NCBI RefSeq assembly: GCF_900104655.1
Contig: NZ_FNWD01000002.1
Coordinates: forward strand, 1,472,246 to 1,536,245
DNA length: 64,000 bases
Source: Millionella massiliensis
GTDB taxonomy: Bacteria > Bacteroidota > Bacteroidia > Bacteroidales > Rikenellaceae
Reading direction: 5' to 3'
Position numbers and translations under genes: made by a program. Position 1 is the first letter of the stretch. Each line of letters starts with the position of its first letter. Shown here in pieces: positions 17,581 to 25,971 of this stretch. The notes beneath the pieces are model-generated. The model was given only the letters and a program-made list of their open reading frames with translations. It was not told where the DNA came from and ran no database searches.

Positions 17581-18213
17581 ATGACACTCACCATCTGCAT
17601 ACTTATCGTTGCCGGCTACCTGCTGGGGTCGATCCCCAGCGCCGTGTGGATCGGCAAATGGTTCTACCACACCGATGTCCGGCTCCACGGCAGCCACAAT
17701 GCCGGAGCTACCAACACCCTGCGGGTGCTGGGACGTCGCGCCGCGCTGCCGGTGTTCGTGATCGACGCCGCCAAAGGCTATGCCGCCGTGATGCTCTCGC
17801 ACTTCACCGACCTGGAGGGCGACGCCCTCTTCTTCCTGAAGATCGGGCTCACCGCCGCTGCCATCATCGGCCATATCTTCCCGATTTTCGCCGGATTCAA
17901 AGGCGGCAAAGGGGTCGCCACCATGTGCGGCTGCATGCTGGCTATCGCTCCGATCCCCGTGCTGATGAGCCTGGCCACCTTCATCATCGTCCTGGCCACC
18001 ACACACTACGTATCGCTGGGCTCGATGACCGGCGGGGTGCTTTTCCCCTTCTACGTACTGATCGTCAACGGCACCCAGTCACCGTACAAGATTGTTTTCG
18101 GAGGCGTCGTGGCCATCGTACTGATCATCACCCACCGCAAAAACATCCAACGGTTGCGCCAGGGTACCGAGAATAAGACCTTCCTCTTCTGGAAGCGCCC
18201 CAAGGAGCAATAG
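17581..18213 (+). CDS. plsY: Glycerol-3-phosphate acyltransferase PlsY
   Basis: Integral membrane enzyme that transfers an acyl group from acyl-phosphate to glycerol-3-phosphate, the first step in phospholipid synthesis with PlsX. The 210-residue protein has the five-helix layout and the three conserved cytoplasmic loop motifs: GSIPSA (near residue 16), GSHNAGATNTLRVLG with the catalytic Ser-His-Asn (about 37-53), and FKGGKGVAT (about 105-113). The start at 17581 follows the consensus promoter, and MTLTICILIVAGYLLGSIP matches PlsY N termini. It is divergent from the permease gene. Confidence 0.96.
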   Translation: MTLTICILIVAGYLLGSIPSAVWIGKWFYHTDVRLHGSHNAGATNTLRVLGRRAALPVFVIDAAKGYAAVMLSHFTDLEGDALFFLKIGLTAAAIIGHIFPIFAGFKGGKGVATMCGCMLAIAPIPVLMSLATFIIVLATTHYVSLGSMTGGVLFPFYVLIVNGTQSPYKIVFGGVVAIVLIITHRKNIQRLRQGTENKTFLFWKRPKEQ

Positions 18214-18240
18214 ATCCGCTCCCCCCGTTTTGTCATTTTC

Positions 18241-18295
18241 CGAACGAACCGCGTCTCTCCTGTTTGGGCAAGAGTGACGCGGTTTCTCGTTCTGC
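18241..18295 (+). terminator. Probable terminator of plsY
   Basis: AACCGCGTC/GACGCGGTT stem (18247-18255 with 18276-18284) with partial outer pairing AACGA/TCGTT and a T-rich 3' side. Confidence 0.6.
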
Positions 18296-18637
18296 ACAAG
18301 AATATTTCTACACCGCATAACCCGCGTAGCGACGGAAATCTTTGTGACATATGTCCCGTTTCTAACCTCCACTCCCCGCACATCATCGGCCCCGCCCTCG
18401 CCGCGGTTTCTTCCTCCGTCCGACACAGTCAGTTTCTCCTGACATCAGAACACTGCATCCGATTCTCCCCGGCCCCCGGTTCAGCACCATACTGTTACAA
18501 TCGGCCCACACGCCCGCACATCAGAAGGCCTCTCCGCCCCGCCGCCTGCACACATCACACGACGCCTTGCAACGTACCCCTTCCGCAACTCCGCAACTCC
18601 GCCCCAAAACAGTCACACCACCATACCCGCAAACGCA
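18296..18637. other. Gene-free region between terminators
   Basis: About 340 bases with no supported gene between the plsY terminator and the terminator of the first GH92 gene. The frame running through it has a Pro/His/Arg-rich translation. Confidence 0.45.
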
Positions 18638-18675
18638 CTCGGGGCGGCCGGATTCATCCATCCGGCCGCCCCGAG
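18638..18675 (-). terminator. Terminator of the first GH92 gene
   Basis: Perfect 15-bp GC-rich inverted repeat (18638-18652 with 18661-18675, 8-nt loop) about 30 nt past the stop. Confidence 0.75.
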
Positions 18676-18703
18676 CAAAAACATCAGGGTTGCATGTCCC
18701 GTC

Positions 18704-20983
18704 CTACTGCATCACCGAACGAGGACGATCTTCGGGAGCAGCACCGAACGATTCGTTCGGCTGCGGACCCATCACGAACTTCAGTTCACCACCGTTCATA
18801 ATGTCGCGGTAGGTAATGTAAGCCTTCGTGTAAGGTTGCCCGTTGAGCGTCACGGACTGGATGTAGATATTTTCAGGTCCGTTGTTTTCGGCAATCACCG
18901 TGAAGTTTTTGCCGTCCGACACCGGGAAGGTCACCTTGTCGAACACCGGGCTGCCGAGAACGAATGCGCCATTGGCCGGGTTGGCCGGATAGAAGCCCAG
19001 TGCATTGAAGACATACCAGGCCGACATCTGGCCGGCATCTTCGTTACCGCAGAGACCGTCCACCTGATCGGTAAAGTACTCGTCCATCACCTGACGGGCC
19101 AGTTTGGCCGTTTTCCACTGCTTGCCGAGGTAAGCATAGGCATAAATGGTCGAGTGGTTCGGTTCGTTACCCTGGGCATACTGGCCGATCATCCCCGAAA
19201 TGTCGGGCGAGGCGCCGGGGCCGCCATCATAGGGAACCGTGAAAGTGCTGTCAAGTTTGGCTTCGACCGCTTCCAGGCTGGGGAACAGAGCGAACAGGCC
19301 TTCGAAATCGTGCGGCACAAGCCAGGTGTACTGCCACGAGTTACCTTCGCAGAACTCGTCGCCGCGGTGAGTCGAATGGTCGGGGTTGAAATCCTTGCGC
19401 CAGCTGCCGTCGGCCATTTTGCCCTTCATAAAGCAGTCGGTCGTATCGAAGTAGTGGCGGTAGTTTTTCGAACGTTCGATGAAGTAGTCGTAATCTTCCT
19501 GACGGCCCAATTTCTTGGCCACCTGGGCGATACTCCAGTCGCTGATGCAGTATTCGAGGGCTTTGGCCACCGATTCCACATCGTTTTCCATCGGGATATA
19601 ACCTCTCTCACGAATATCTTTCAGACCGCGGTCATCACGTGCGGCATAGGATTTCATGGCATTGTAAGCCTCTTCGACATCGAAACCGGGAATGTCTTTC
19701 AGGATCGCATCGGCCATCACCTGTACCGACGGGAAACCGACCATACAGTTGGTTTCGTTTCCGGCCAGATGCCATACGGGAACCTGTCCCTGCTGACGGT
19801 TGATCAGGATAAACGAGTTGACGAAGTCGCCAACGCGTTCCGGAGCAGTGATGGTGTAGAGCGGATGGGCCGAGCGGTAGGTGTCCCACAGCGAGAAGAT
19901 GGTGTAGATATTGGCCGTGTCGGTCGTCACGAATCCGTCGGCACCGCGATACTCGCCCGTCACGTCGTTGAAGATCGAGGGGAAGAACGAGGCGTGGTAA
20001 ACCGCCGTGTAGAAGGTCCGCAACCGGGCGGTATCAGTGGTCTCGACGCTCATGTGGCCCAGCAGGTCGTTCCAGCTCTGACGGGCAGCCAGACGGGTGT
20101 CGTCGAACGAACGTCCTTTGGCTTCGGTCGCGAGGTTCACTTTGGCCCCTGCGATGCTGGCACCCGAGATACCCACACGGGCTTCGATCTGGTCGCCCTC
20201 AGCCAGTGCGCCGAAATCGAGCACGCCGTACGAATCGGGGATAATGATCGTCTGAGCCGGTTTGCCGTCCTTGGCCGGAACGACAGTCGTATCGGCATAG
20301 ACGGTGAGGTTCTTGATCGGTTTGGAGAATTCGGCCACGAAATAAACGCGGTCATCCGGGGCCCATCCCTTCGACATACGGTACCCTTCGATGGTCGAGT
20401 CGTTGACGGCCACCATCTTGAGTTCCGACGCCGCATCCCAACCGATACCGTCGTAGAGGTTAATCAGCACGCGGGCCGAATCGGTGGCGGGGAAGGTGTA
20501 GCGGTGGAAACCGGTACGTGCCGTGGCGGTCAGTTCGGCTTCGATGCCGTAACGTTCCAGGAAAGTTTTGTAGTAGCCGGCCTGTGCATCCTCCTTGGCG
20601 TGCGAATAGGTCGAGAGGTAGGTTTGCGCCTTGACGGGCAGCTGGACGGCTCCGGTCAGCGGCATCAGCAGGATGTCGCCCTTGTCACCGATACCGGTAC
20701 CGCTCAGGTGGGTGTGGGCAAAACCGATGACGGTGGTATCGCTCACGTGGTAGCCGGAGCACCAGTCCCACCCTTCGGTGATGTTGCTGGGACCGAGCTG
20801 CACGCCACCGAAGGGCACGTTGGCACCGACGAAGACGTGGCCGTGACCACCCGATCCGATGGTCGGATCGACGAATTGCGCCAGGTCGCTGGACGACGCC
20901 TCAGGCGCACCGGAGGTACATGCCGAGAGGGCGCCAGCCATCAACGCAACGCCCAAAGTACCATAGAGAGTGTGTTTGAACAT
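18704..20983 (-). CDS. GH92 family alpha-mannosidase, lipoprotein
   Basis: Calcium-dependent exo-acting alpha-mannosidase family that trims N-glycans or yeast mannan. The 759-residue product has a lipoprotein signal (MAGALSAC, Cys about 22), so it is anchored in the outer or periplasmic membrane face. GH92 hallmarks are FVDPTIGSGGHGHVFVGANVPFGGVQLGPSN near the N terminus, GFAHTHLSGTG, FSLWDTYRSAHPLYT in the centre, GNEPNHSTIYAYAY and the C-terminal LCGNEDAGQMSAWYVFNALGFYP, which carries active-site acidic residues. The length is normal. A second, divergent copy is at 32901-35102. There is no SusC/D, sulfatase or sensor gene nearby. Confidence 0.93.
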   Translation of the reverse strand: MFKHTLYGTLGVALMAGALSACTSGAPEASSSDLAQFVDPTIGSGGHGHVFVGANVPFGGVQLGPSNITEGWDWCSGYHVSDTTVIGFAHTHLSGTGIGDKGDILLMPLTGAVQLPVKAQTYLSTYSHAKEDAQAGYYKTFLERYGIEAELTATARTGFHRYTFPATDSARVLINLYDGIGWDAASELKMVAVNDSTIEGYRMSKGWAPDDRVYFVAEFSKPIKNLTVYADTTVVPAKDGKPAQTIIIPDSYGVLDFGALAEGDQIEARVGISGASIAGAKVNLATEAKGRSFDDTRLAARQSWNDLLGHMSVETTDTARLRTFYTAVYHASFFPSIFNDVTGEYRGADGFVTTDTANIYTIFSLWDTYRSAHPLYTITAPERVGDFVNSFILINRQQGQVPVWHLAGNETNCMVGFPSVQVMADAILKDIPGFDVEEAYNAMKSYAARDDRGLKDIRERGYIPMENDVESVAKALEYCISDWSIAQVAKKLGRQEDYDYFIERSKNYRHYFDTTDCFMKGKMADGSWRKDFNPDHSTHRGDEFCEGNSWQYTWLVPHDFEGLFALFPSLEAVEAKLDSTFTVPYDGGPGASPDISGMIGQYAQGNEPNHSTIYAYAYLGKQWKTAKLARQVMDEYFTDQVDGLCGNEDAGQMSAWYVFNALGFYPANPANGAFVLGSPVFDKVTFPVSDGKNFTVIAENNGPENIYIQSVTLNGQPYTKAYITYRDIMNGGELKFVMGPQPNESFGAAPEDRPRSVMQ

Positions 20984-21024
20984 GATTTAATTGTAAGTTA
21001 CTGCTTGAGTTAGCGTTAATGGTA

Positions 21025-21054
21025 CAAAGATACGTTTTCGCCACAGATATGCAA
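21025..21054 (-). promoter_or_regulatory. Promoter of the first GH92 gene
   Basis: On the minus strand TTG (21052-21054), a 19-bp spacer and TATCTTTG (21025-21032). The leader to the ATG at 20983 is about 35 nt. Confidence 0.7.
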
Positions 21055-21242
21055 GGTAAGCCTGGGGCTATCCGACAAAACTTTTCGCCCTCCACGGCCC
21101 GCTGCGGAAAACCTTCCGCCGTTCGACGCCTCTTTTCCGGCAAACCTCGTCGCGGAACGAATTGCGGATAGGAGGTCTGGCGGGAACGAGGTATGGCGGA
21201 CAACGGCGCCGGCCTTTGGCTTCCCATGGTCAAGCAAGCGTT

Positions 21243-21638
21243 CTAACGCGCCGCCTGGCTTGCCGCTCTTCGAGCCCGGATCTCGTCCAGATGGCATAAC
21301 GCCCAGCCGACCAACGCATCGATATGCGGCATCAGGCTCTCGCCGAGCGGTGCCAGCCGGTACTCGACCCGCGGCGGCACTTCGGGATAGGCGATCCGCT
21401 CCACCAGCCCGTCTTCGACCAGCGTGCGCAGGGTCACCGAAAGCATCCGCTGCGAAATATCGCCGATGGACTTCTGCAGTTCGTTAAAACGCATCGTCCC
21501 GCGAGCCGCCAGTGTCACCAGCACCAGCATGGGCCACTTCTCGCCGAGCCGGCACAGCACGTTCCGAATCGGACAATCGGCCGAGGGCCGAAAATTCTGA
21601 TCGATTTTTCCCGTTTCCATCGTCCTCTTTTTCAACAT
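21243..21638 (-). CDS. HxlR-family transcriptional regulator
   Basis: A 131-residue winged-helix regulator. The HxlR pattern is clear: CPIRNVLCRLGEKWPMLVLVTLAARGTMRFNELQKSIGDISQRMLSVTLRTLVEDGLVERIAYPEVPPRVEYRLAPLGESL, kept here only as the family landmark with the recognition helix at SQRMLSVTLRTL and the wing at EVPPRVEY. A single N-terminal Cys (CPIRN) could be redox-sensitive, as in HypR/QorR types (inference). A second possible start (METGK) lies six codons downstream. It is divergently arranged with the DJ-1/PfpI gene, and overlapping promoters suggest it controls both. Confidence 0.92.
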   Translation of the reverse strand: MLKKRTMETGKIDQNFRPSADCPIRNVLCRLGEKWPMLVLVTLAARGTMRFNELQKSIGDISQRMLSVTLRTLVEDGLVERIAYPEVPPRVEYRLAPLGESLMPHIDALVGWALCHLDEIRARRAASQAAR

Positions 21639-21678
21639 TAGTTACCTCGCTGTTAGTCGGTTACCCAGCTGTTCGTTC

Positions 21679-21722
21679 TTGTTTCCGACCAACAGACTAT
21701 TTACTTTCGCATTACAAAAGTA
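21679..21722. promoter_or_regulatory. Overlapping divergent promoters of HxlR and DJ-1/PfpI genes
   Basis: Plus strand: TTG (21679-21681), 20-bp spacer, TACTTTCG (21702-21709). Minus strand: TACTTTTG (21715-21722). Each promoter's upstream box lies in the other's initially transcribed region, so one bound regulator could block both. Confidence 0.6.
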
Positions 21723-21773
21723 AGCAGCTTACGATAAATAACCGAAATTCTCACCCATAAAAACACAACGATT

Positions 21774-22304
21774 ATGGCAAAACGAGTAGCCGTTCTGGCC
21801 GTCAATCCGGTCAATGGCATGGGACTGTTTCAGTACCTGGAGGCTTTCTACGAACACAAGATTCCTTTCACGGTTTACGCCGTTTCCGGTTCAAACGAGA
21901 TCCGGACCAACTCCGGCATGGGGCTGACCGTGAACAGCACCATTGCCGAACTGAAAGGCCATGAGGATGAGTTCGATGCGCTGGTATTCTCGTGCGGCGA
22001 CGCGATTCCCGTCTTCCAGCAGCACGCCTCGGAGCCCTGGAATGTCGAACTGATGGAGGTACTGCGGACTTTCGGCAAACGGGGCAAACTGATGATCGGC
22101 CACTGCGCGGCAGCGATGATGTTCGAACTGGCCGGCATCACCGCCGGGAAACGGGTAGCCGTACACCCGCTGGCCAAAGCCGCGATTCAGCAGGGCACGG
22201 CCACGGACGAACCCTCGGTGGTGGACGGCAACTTCTTCACGGCGCAAACCGAAGGAACCATCTGGACCATGATGCCTCAACTGCTGGAACGGTTCGAAGC
22301 CTGA
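21774..22304 (+). CDS. DJ-1/PfpI superfamily protein
   Basis: A 176-residue Rossmann-like protein of the class I glutamine amidotransferase/DJ-1 superfamily. The nucleophile elbow IGHCAAAMMFELAG (Cys about residue 109) and the upstream acidic region match members with glyoxalase/deglycase, chaperone or stress roles. The N terminus MAKRVAVLAVNPVNGMGLF begins the first beta strand. The tail QTEGTIWTMMPQLLERF matches the terminal helix of this superfamily. Divergent pairing with an HxlR regulator suggests induction by electrophile or oxidative stress (inference). The substrate cannot be named. Confidence 0.87.
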   Translation: MAKRVAVLAVNPVNGMGLFQYLEAFYEHKIPFTVYAVSGSNEIRTNSGMGLTVNSTIAELKGHEDEFDALVFSCGDAIPVFQQHASEPWNVELMEVLRTFGKRGKLMIGHCAAAMMFELAGITAGKRVAVHPLAKAAIQQGTATDEPSVVDGNFFTAQTEGTIWTMMPQLLERFEA

Positions 22305-22385
22305 TGCGAAGCCGCGTTGCGGGACGCTTAAATCGCCCCTCGGACATGCAGGATCGCATCGAAACAATCCGCGGCCGTAGAAAAG

Positions 22386-22430
22386 ACGCAAACAGGCTGT
22401 CGTACTTGCGACGACAGCCTGTTTGCGTTT
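22386..22430 (+). terminator. Terminator of the DJ-1/PfpI gene
   Basis: Perfect 18-bp inverted repeat (22386-22403 with 22411-22428, 7-nt loop) about 80 nt after the stop. Confidence 0.85.
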
Positions 22431-22603
22431 ACACACTGGACGGAGACCATTTTGGGGACCTCATAGCCCCAAAACCAGTGATACAAGGTAAGACATAGAC
22501 AGGGTATAAACTAATCAAACGCTTTGCAGTTTCCCCGCCTCACTCCTATCATAGCAGCCACTCACCCGATCGCGTACCCAATCCGAATCGGCCGTAAAAC
22601 GGA

Positions 22604-22654
22604 GCGAGCCGCACCCGACTCTGCTCCATCGGGATTAGTCGGCGTGCGGCTCGC
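22604..22654 (-). terminator. Terminator of the EF-G-like gene
   Basis: An 11-bp stem (GCGAGCCGCAC with GTGCGGCTCGC, 22604-22614 and 22644-22654) extended by CCGACT/AGTCGG across a mismatch, about 30 nt past the stop. Confidence 0.7.
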
Positions 22655-22684
22655 AAATAGACGCGTCACATTCCGCTGCGGACA

Positions 22685-24841
22685 CTATTCGTCCTTATCG
22701 GTATCAGCGTAGGCCTTGAGCAGTTTTTCCTGTACGTCGGAGGGCACCTGTTCGTAGCCGGAGAATTTCATCGTATAGGTGGCCCGTCCGCCGGTGAGCG
22801 AACTGAGCGAGGTCGAATAGCGGTTCATCTCGGCCAGCGGGACACGTGCGGTGAGGGTTTCGAAGCCCTTTTCGCTGGTCATGCCCTCGATGATGGCGCG
22901 GCGGTTCTGCAGGTCGCTCATCACGTCACCCAGCTTGTCGCTCGGGGCCAGCACTTCGATCTGGTAGATCGGCTCCATGATCTTCGCACCGGCATTCCGG
23001 AAGGCCTCCTTGAAGGCGTTGCGACCGGCCAACTTGAACGAGATTTCGTTCGAGTCCACCGGGTGCATCTTACCGTCATAGACCACCACGCGGATGTCGC
23101 GGGCATAAGAACCGGTGAGGGGTCCCTCTTCCATCTTCTCCATGATCCCCTTCAGGATGGCCGGCAGGAAGCGGGCGTCGATCGCACCGCCCACGATGGC
23201 GCTGCAGAAGACCAGTTTGCCGCCCCAGTCGAGGTCGATCTCTTCGACCGACTTGATATTCATCACCAGTTCGCGGCCGTCGATCTTGTATTTCGACGGT
23301 GCGGGCATCCCTTCGTAGTAGGGCTCGATCACGAGCGACACCTCGCCGAACTGTCCGGCACCACCCGACTGTTTCTTGTGACGGTAGTTGGCCGCAGCGG
23401 TTTTGGTAATGGTTTCACGATAGGGCACCTTCGGCGGGAAGTATTCCACTTCGATCTTGTGGGTGCTAGCCAGTTGAGCCTTGAGGATATTGAGGTGGTG
23501 TTCACCCTGCCCGGAGAGGATGGTCTGCTTGAGTTCCTTGGAGTATTCGACACCGATCGAGGGGTCTTCGTAGGTGGCGCGAATCAGCAGTTCGCCAAGT
23601 TTTTCGTCTTCGGCGCTGTTCTTGGCTTTGACGGCGGTGCGGAAACGCGGCTGCGGGAAACCGATCAGGTTGATCTGCCAGTCGGCACCGGGACCGTTCA
23701 GGGTGTGGTTCACGCGGGTAGCCTTCAGTTTGACGGTACACCCGATATCACCGGCGCAGAGTTCGGTCACTTTGGTACGGTTGCGCCCTGCGCTGACAAA
23801 AAGCTGACCGATCTTCTCCTTGTTGCCGGTAGCCATATTGGTGAGTTCCATCCCTTCGGTGAGGGTACCGCTGATGACGCGGAAGAAGGCCACTTCGCCC
23901 AGGTGGGGTTCCACCGAGGTCTTGAAGACAAAGATCGACACGGGACCGTTGGCATCGGCCTGCACGTCACCACCGCCGATCAGACGGAAGTTGGGGGCTT
24001 TGAGCGGACCGGGAGCCACGTTGATAATGAACTCCATCAGACGCTTGGTACCGATGTCTTTTTTGGACGAGAGGCAGAAGACGGGCACCAGGTCGCGTTT
24101 GGCCAGACCGAGTTTGATCCCGGAGCGCATTTCGTCCTGGGTCAGGGTGCCTTTTTCGAAATAGAGTTCCATCAGGGCTTCGTCATTCTCGGCAGCCGCT
24201 TCGACCAGCGCTTTGTTAAGCTCCTTGGCCCGCTCCATTTCGGACTCGGGGATGGGCAGCTCTTCACGTTCGCCGGAGTCGCCCTTGAATTTGTACATCT
24301 TCATCATCAGCACGTCGATGAAGCTGTCGAACGAGGGGCCGGGGTTGACGGGATATTGCACCACGACGATCGGGGCTTCGGAGTTGGCCTTGAGTTCTTC
24401 GATGGTCATCTCCCAGTTTGCCTTTTCGGAGTCGAGCTGGTTGATGGCGGCGATGACCGGTTTTTCGTGCCGGCGGGCGTAACGTGCCTGTATTTCGGTC
24501 CCCACTTCAAACCCGTTCTGGGCGTTGAGCAGCATCACACCCACGTCGGCCACCTTGAACGATGAAAAAAGGGCACCGCAGAAATCGTCAGCACCGGGGG
24601 TGTCGATAATGTTCAGCTTGTACCCGTTGAATTCGGTATAGAGGACGGTCGAGAAGATCGAACGGTGGTTCTGGTGTTCGATGTCCGTGTAGTCCGACAG
24701 TGTGTTTTCTCCCTCGACGGAGCCGCGGCGTTCTACGACTTTACCTTCATAGGCCATGGCTTCGGCGAGGGTGGTCTTGCCTGCCCCGGAAGCTCCCAGC
24801 AGGACGATGTTTTTGATCTCGTTAGTGGGGTATTTTTTCAT
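22685..24841 (-). CDS. fusA2: EF-G paralogue (EF-G2 type) with altered GTPase centre
   Basis: A 718-residue translational GTPase-family protein with all five EF-G domains. The P-loop GASGAGKT (16-23) is intact. In switch II the canonical DTPGHVDF reads DTPGADDF: the GTP-hydrolysing His is Ala84. The guanine motif NKxD reads NQLD (134-137), and the switch I RGITI is absent (EHQNHRSIF). Domains III-V look complete (GQGEHHLNILKAQL, then GAGQFGEVSLVIEP, and the domain V segment ENRRAIIEGM-like DLQNRRAIIEGM). EF-G2 of Bacteroides thetaiotaomicron is reported to support translocation without GTP hydrolysis and to aid gut colonisation; this protein looks like that class. The gene is monocistronic with its own terminator. 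Confidence 0.9.
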   Translation of the reverse strand: MKKYPTNEIKNIVLLGASGAGKTTLAEAMAYEGKVVERRGSVEGENTLSDYTDIEHQNHRSIFSTVLYTEFNGYKLNIIDTPGADDFCGALFSSFKVADVGVMLLNAQNGFEVGTEIQARYARRHEKPVIAAINQLDSEKANWEMTIEELKANSEAPIVVVQYPVNPGPSFDSFIDVLMMKMYKFKGDSGEREELPIPESEMERAKELNKALVEAAAENDEALMELYFEKGTLTQDEMRSGIKLGLAKRDLVPVFCLSSKKDIGTKRLMEFIINVAPGPLKAPNFRLIGGGDVQADANGPVSIFVFKTSVEPHLGEVAFFRVISGTLTEGMELTNMATGNKEKIGQLFVSAGRNRTKVTELCAGDIGCTVKLKATRVNHTLNGPGADWQINLIGFPQPRFRTAVKAKNSAEDEKLGELLIRATYEDPSIGVEYSKELKQTILSGQGEHHLNILKAQLASTHKIEVEYFPPKVPYRETITKTAAANYRHKKQSGGAGQFGEVSLVIEPYYEGMPAPSKYKIDGRELVMNIKSVEEIDLDWGGKLVFCSAIVGGAIDARFLPAILKGIMEKMEEGPLTGSYARDIRVVVYDGKMHPVDSNEISFKLAGRNAFKEAFRNAGAKIMEPIYQIEVLAPSDKLGDVMSDLQNRRAIIEGMTSEKGFETLTARVPLAEMNRYSTSLSSLTGGRATYTMKFSGYEQVPSDVQEKLLKAYADTDKDE

Positions 24842-25134
24842 AACGAACGGGTTTTAGAGGGTTAGTTTCCAAAAATCCGAACCGGATTCTGCCTATAAAT
24901 ATAACGATTAGAATTCAGATTCCGACCATCCATCCGATTTTATTTTCAACAGCAGTAGAAAATCCACTTTTGAAAAGCGCCTTGACATCGATAATCCGCA
25001 GGGTCGGTCCGCTGTCGTTTCGCACGCCGGAACACGCATTGCCGCAGGCATATCCCCGCAGTTCAGCCAGGAAACACGGCCGACTATCCCTTCTGACTGG
25101 AACCCTTCACAACAGATTCACCGCAAAATACCCT
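24842..25134. other. Leader region of the EF-G-like gene and spacer
   Basis: About 290 bases without a supported gene. TATATTTA (minus, about 24895-24903) is a weak -7 candidate for the EF-G-like gene, implying a leader of about 50 nt. Nothing else recognised. Confidence 0.4.
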
Positions 25135-25168
25135 CAAAAAAAATCCCGGCACCATTTCGGTACCGGGA
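25135..25168 (-). terminator. Terminator of the LolD-like ATPase gene
   Basis: On the minus strand a 10-bp stem (25144-25153 with 25159-25168, one G-U pair) is followed by a run of eight T (A-run 25136-25143 on plus). Confidence 0.9.
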
Positions 25169-25216
25169 GAGGCAAATCCACCGCTGAGGGCGGACAAAAT
25201 ATCAAACACGAAGCTT

Positions 25217-25876
25217 CTACTCACTGACAATCAGCCCGTCACGCATAGCGATACGACGGTCAGACATGGCTGCCAGGTCATTATCGTGGGTCACGATCAC
25301 AAACGTGTATCCGAAACGGTCGCGCAGCTCGAAAAAGAGCCGGTGGAGGCTTTCGCGATTCACGCTGTCCAGATTGCCCGACGGTTCGTCGGCAAAAATC
25401 ACGGCCGGATCGTTCATCAGCGCCCGCGCCACAGCCACGCGCTGCTGCTCGCCGCCGGAGAGTTCGGCCGGTTTGTGACTGCCGCGGTGTCCCACCCCGA
25501 GCAGTTCGAGCAGTTCAACCGCCCGTTTTTCAGCCTCGGCCCGGGAACGACGAGCGATCAGAGCCGGTATCATCACGTTTTCGAGGGCCGTGAATTCGGG
25601 CAGCAGATGGTGGAACTGAAAGACGAAACCGATCTTCCGGTTGCGCAGTTTCACGAGCTCGGCGGGTTTCAGATCACCGACCGACTGACCGTCGATTTCG
25701 ACGCTTCCGCTGTCGGGTCGCGAAAGGGTGCCGAGAATCTGCAACAGCGTGGTCTTGCCAGCTCCGCTGGGGCCGACAATGGCGACGACTTCGCCTCGTG
25801 CTATGTCGAGGTCGATTCCACGCAACACTTCGAGTGTTCCGAATCGTTTATGTATCTCCCTGCATCGTATCATCAT
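25217..25876 (-). CDS. lolD: LolD-like ABC transporter ATP-binding protein
   Basis: A 219-residue ATPase of the MacB/LolD/FtsE group. Walker A is GPSGAGKT (about 35-42), the Q-loop is [17 protein letters not shown], the signature is [15 protein letters not shown], Walker B is [12 protein letters not shown] and the switch His is in [15 protein letters not shown] and EPSGNLD are typical of LolD, which powers lipoprotein release from the inner membrane. No permease is adjacent; the MacB-like permease at 16244-17491 is one possible partner but sits 8 kb away. The ATG is five bases downstream of the -7 box, so the mRNA may be leaderless; a second ATG follows directly. Confidence 0.88.
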   Translation of the reverse strand: MMIRCREIHKRFGTLEVLRGIDLDIARGEVVAIVGPSGAGKTTLLQILGTLSRPDSGSVEIDGQSVGDLKPAELVKLRNRKIGFVFQFHHLLPEFTALENVMIPALIARRSRAEAEKRAVELLELLGVGHRGSHKPAELSGGEQQRVAVARALMNDPAVIFADEPSGNLDSVNRESLHRLFFELRDRFGYTFVIVTHDNDLAAMSDRRIAMRDGLIVSE

Positions 25877-25881
25877 GGGGA

Positions 25882-25889
25882 CAAATATA
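25882..25889 (-). promoter_or_regulatory. -7 box for the LolD-like gene
   Basis: TATATTTG on the minus strand matches TAnnTTTG exactly and ends five bases before the ATG at 25876. Confidence 0.65.
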
Positions 25890-25905
25890 ACGTTTTTAAC
25901 GACAC

Positions 25906-25940
25906 AGCGGGCTGTCCTTCTCCGGGAAGGACAGCCCGCT
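25906..25940 (-). terminator. Terminator of secDF
   Basis: Perfect 15-bp inverted repeat (25906-25920 with 25926-25940, 5-nt loop), lying 31 nt past the secDF stop and just upstream of the lolD promoter. Confidence 0.8.
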
Positions 25941-25971
25941 GCGATATGGGCATATCCGCAATACCGCGCCG

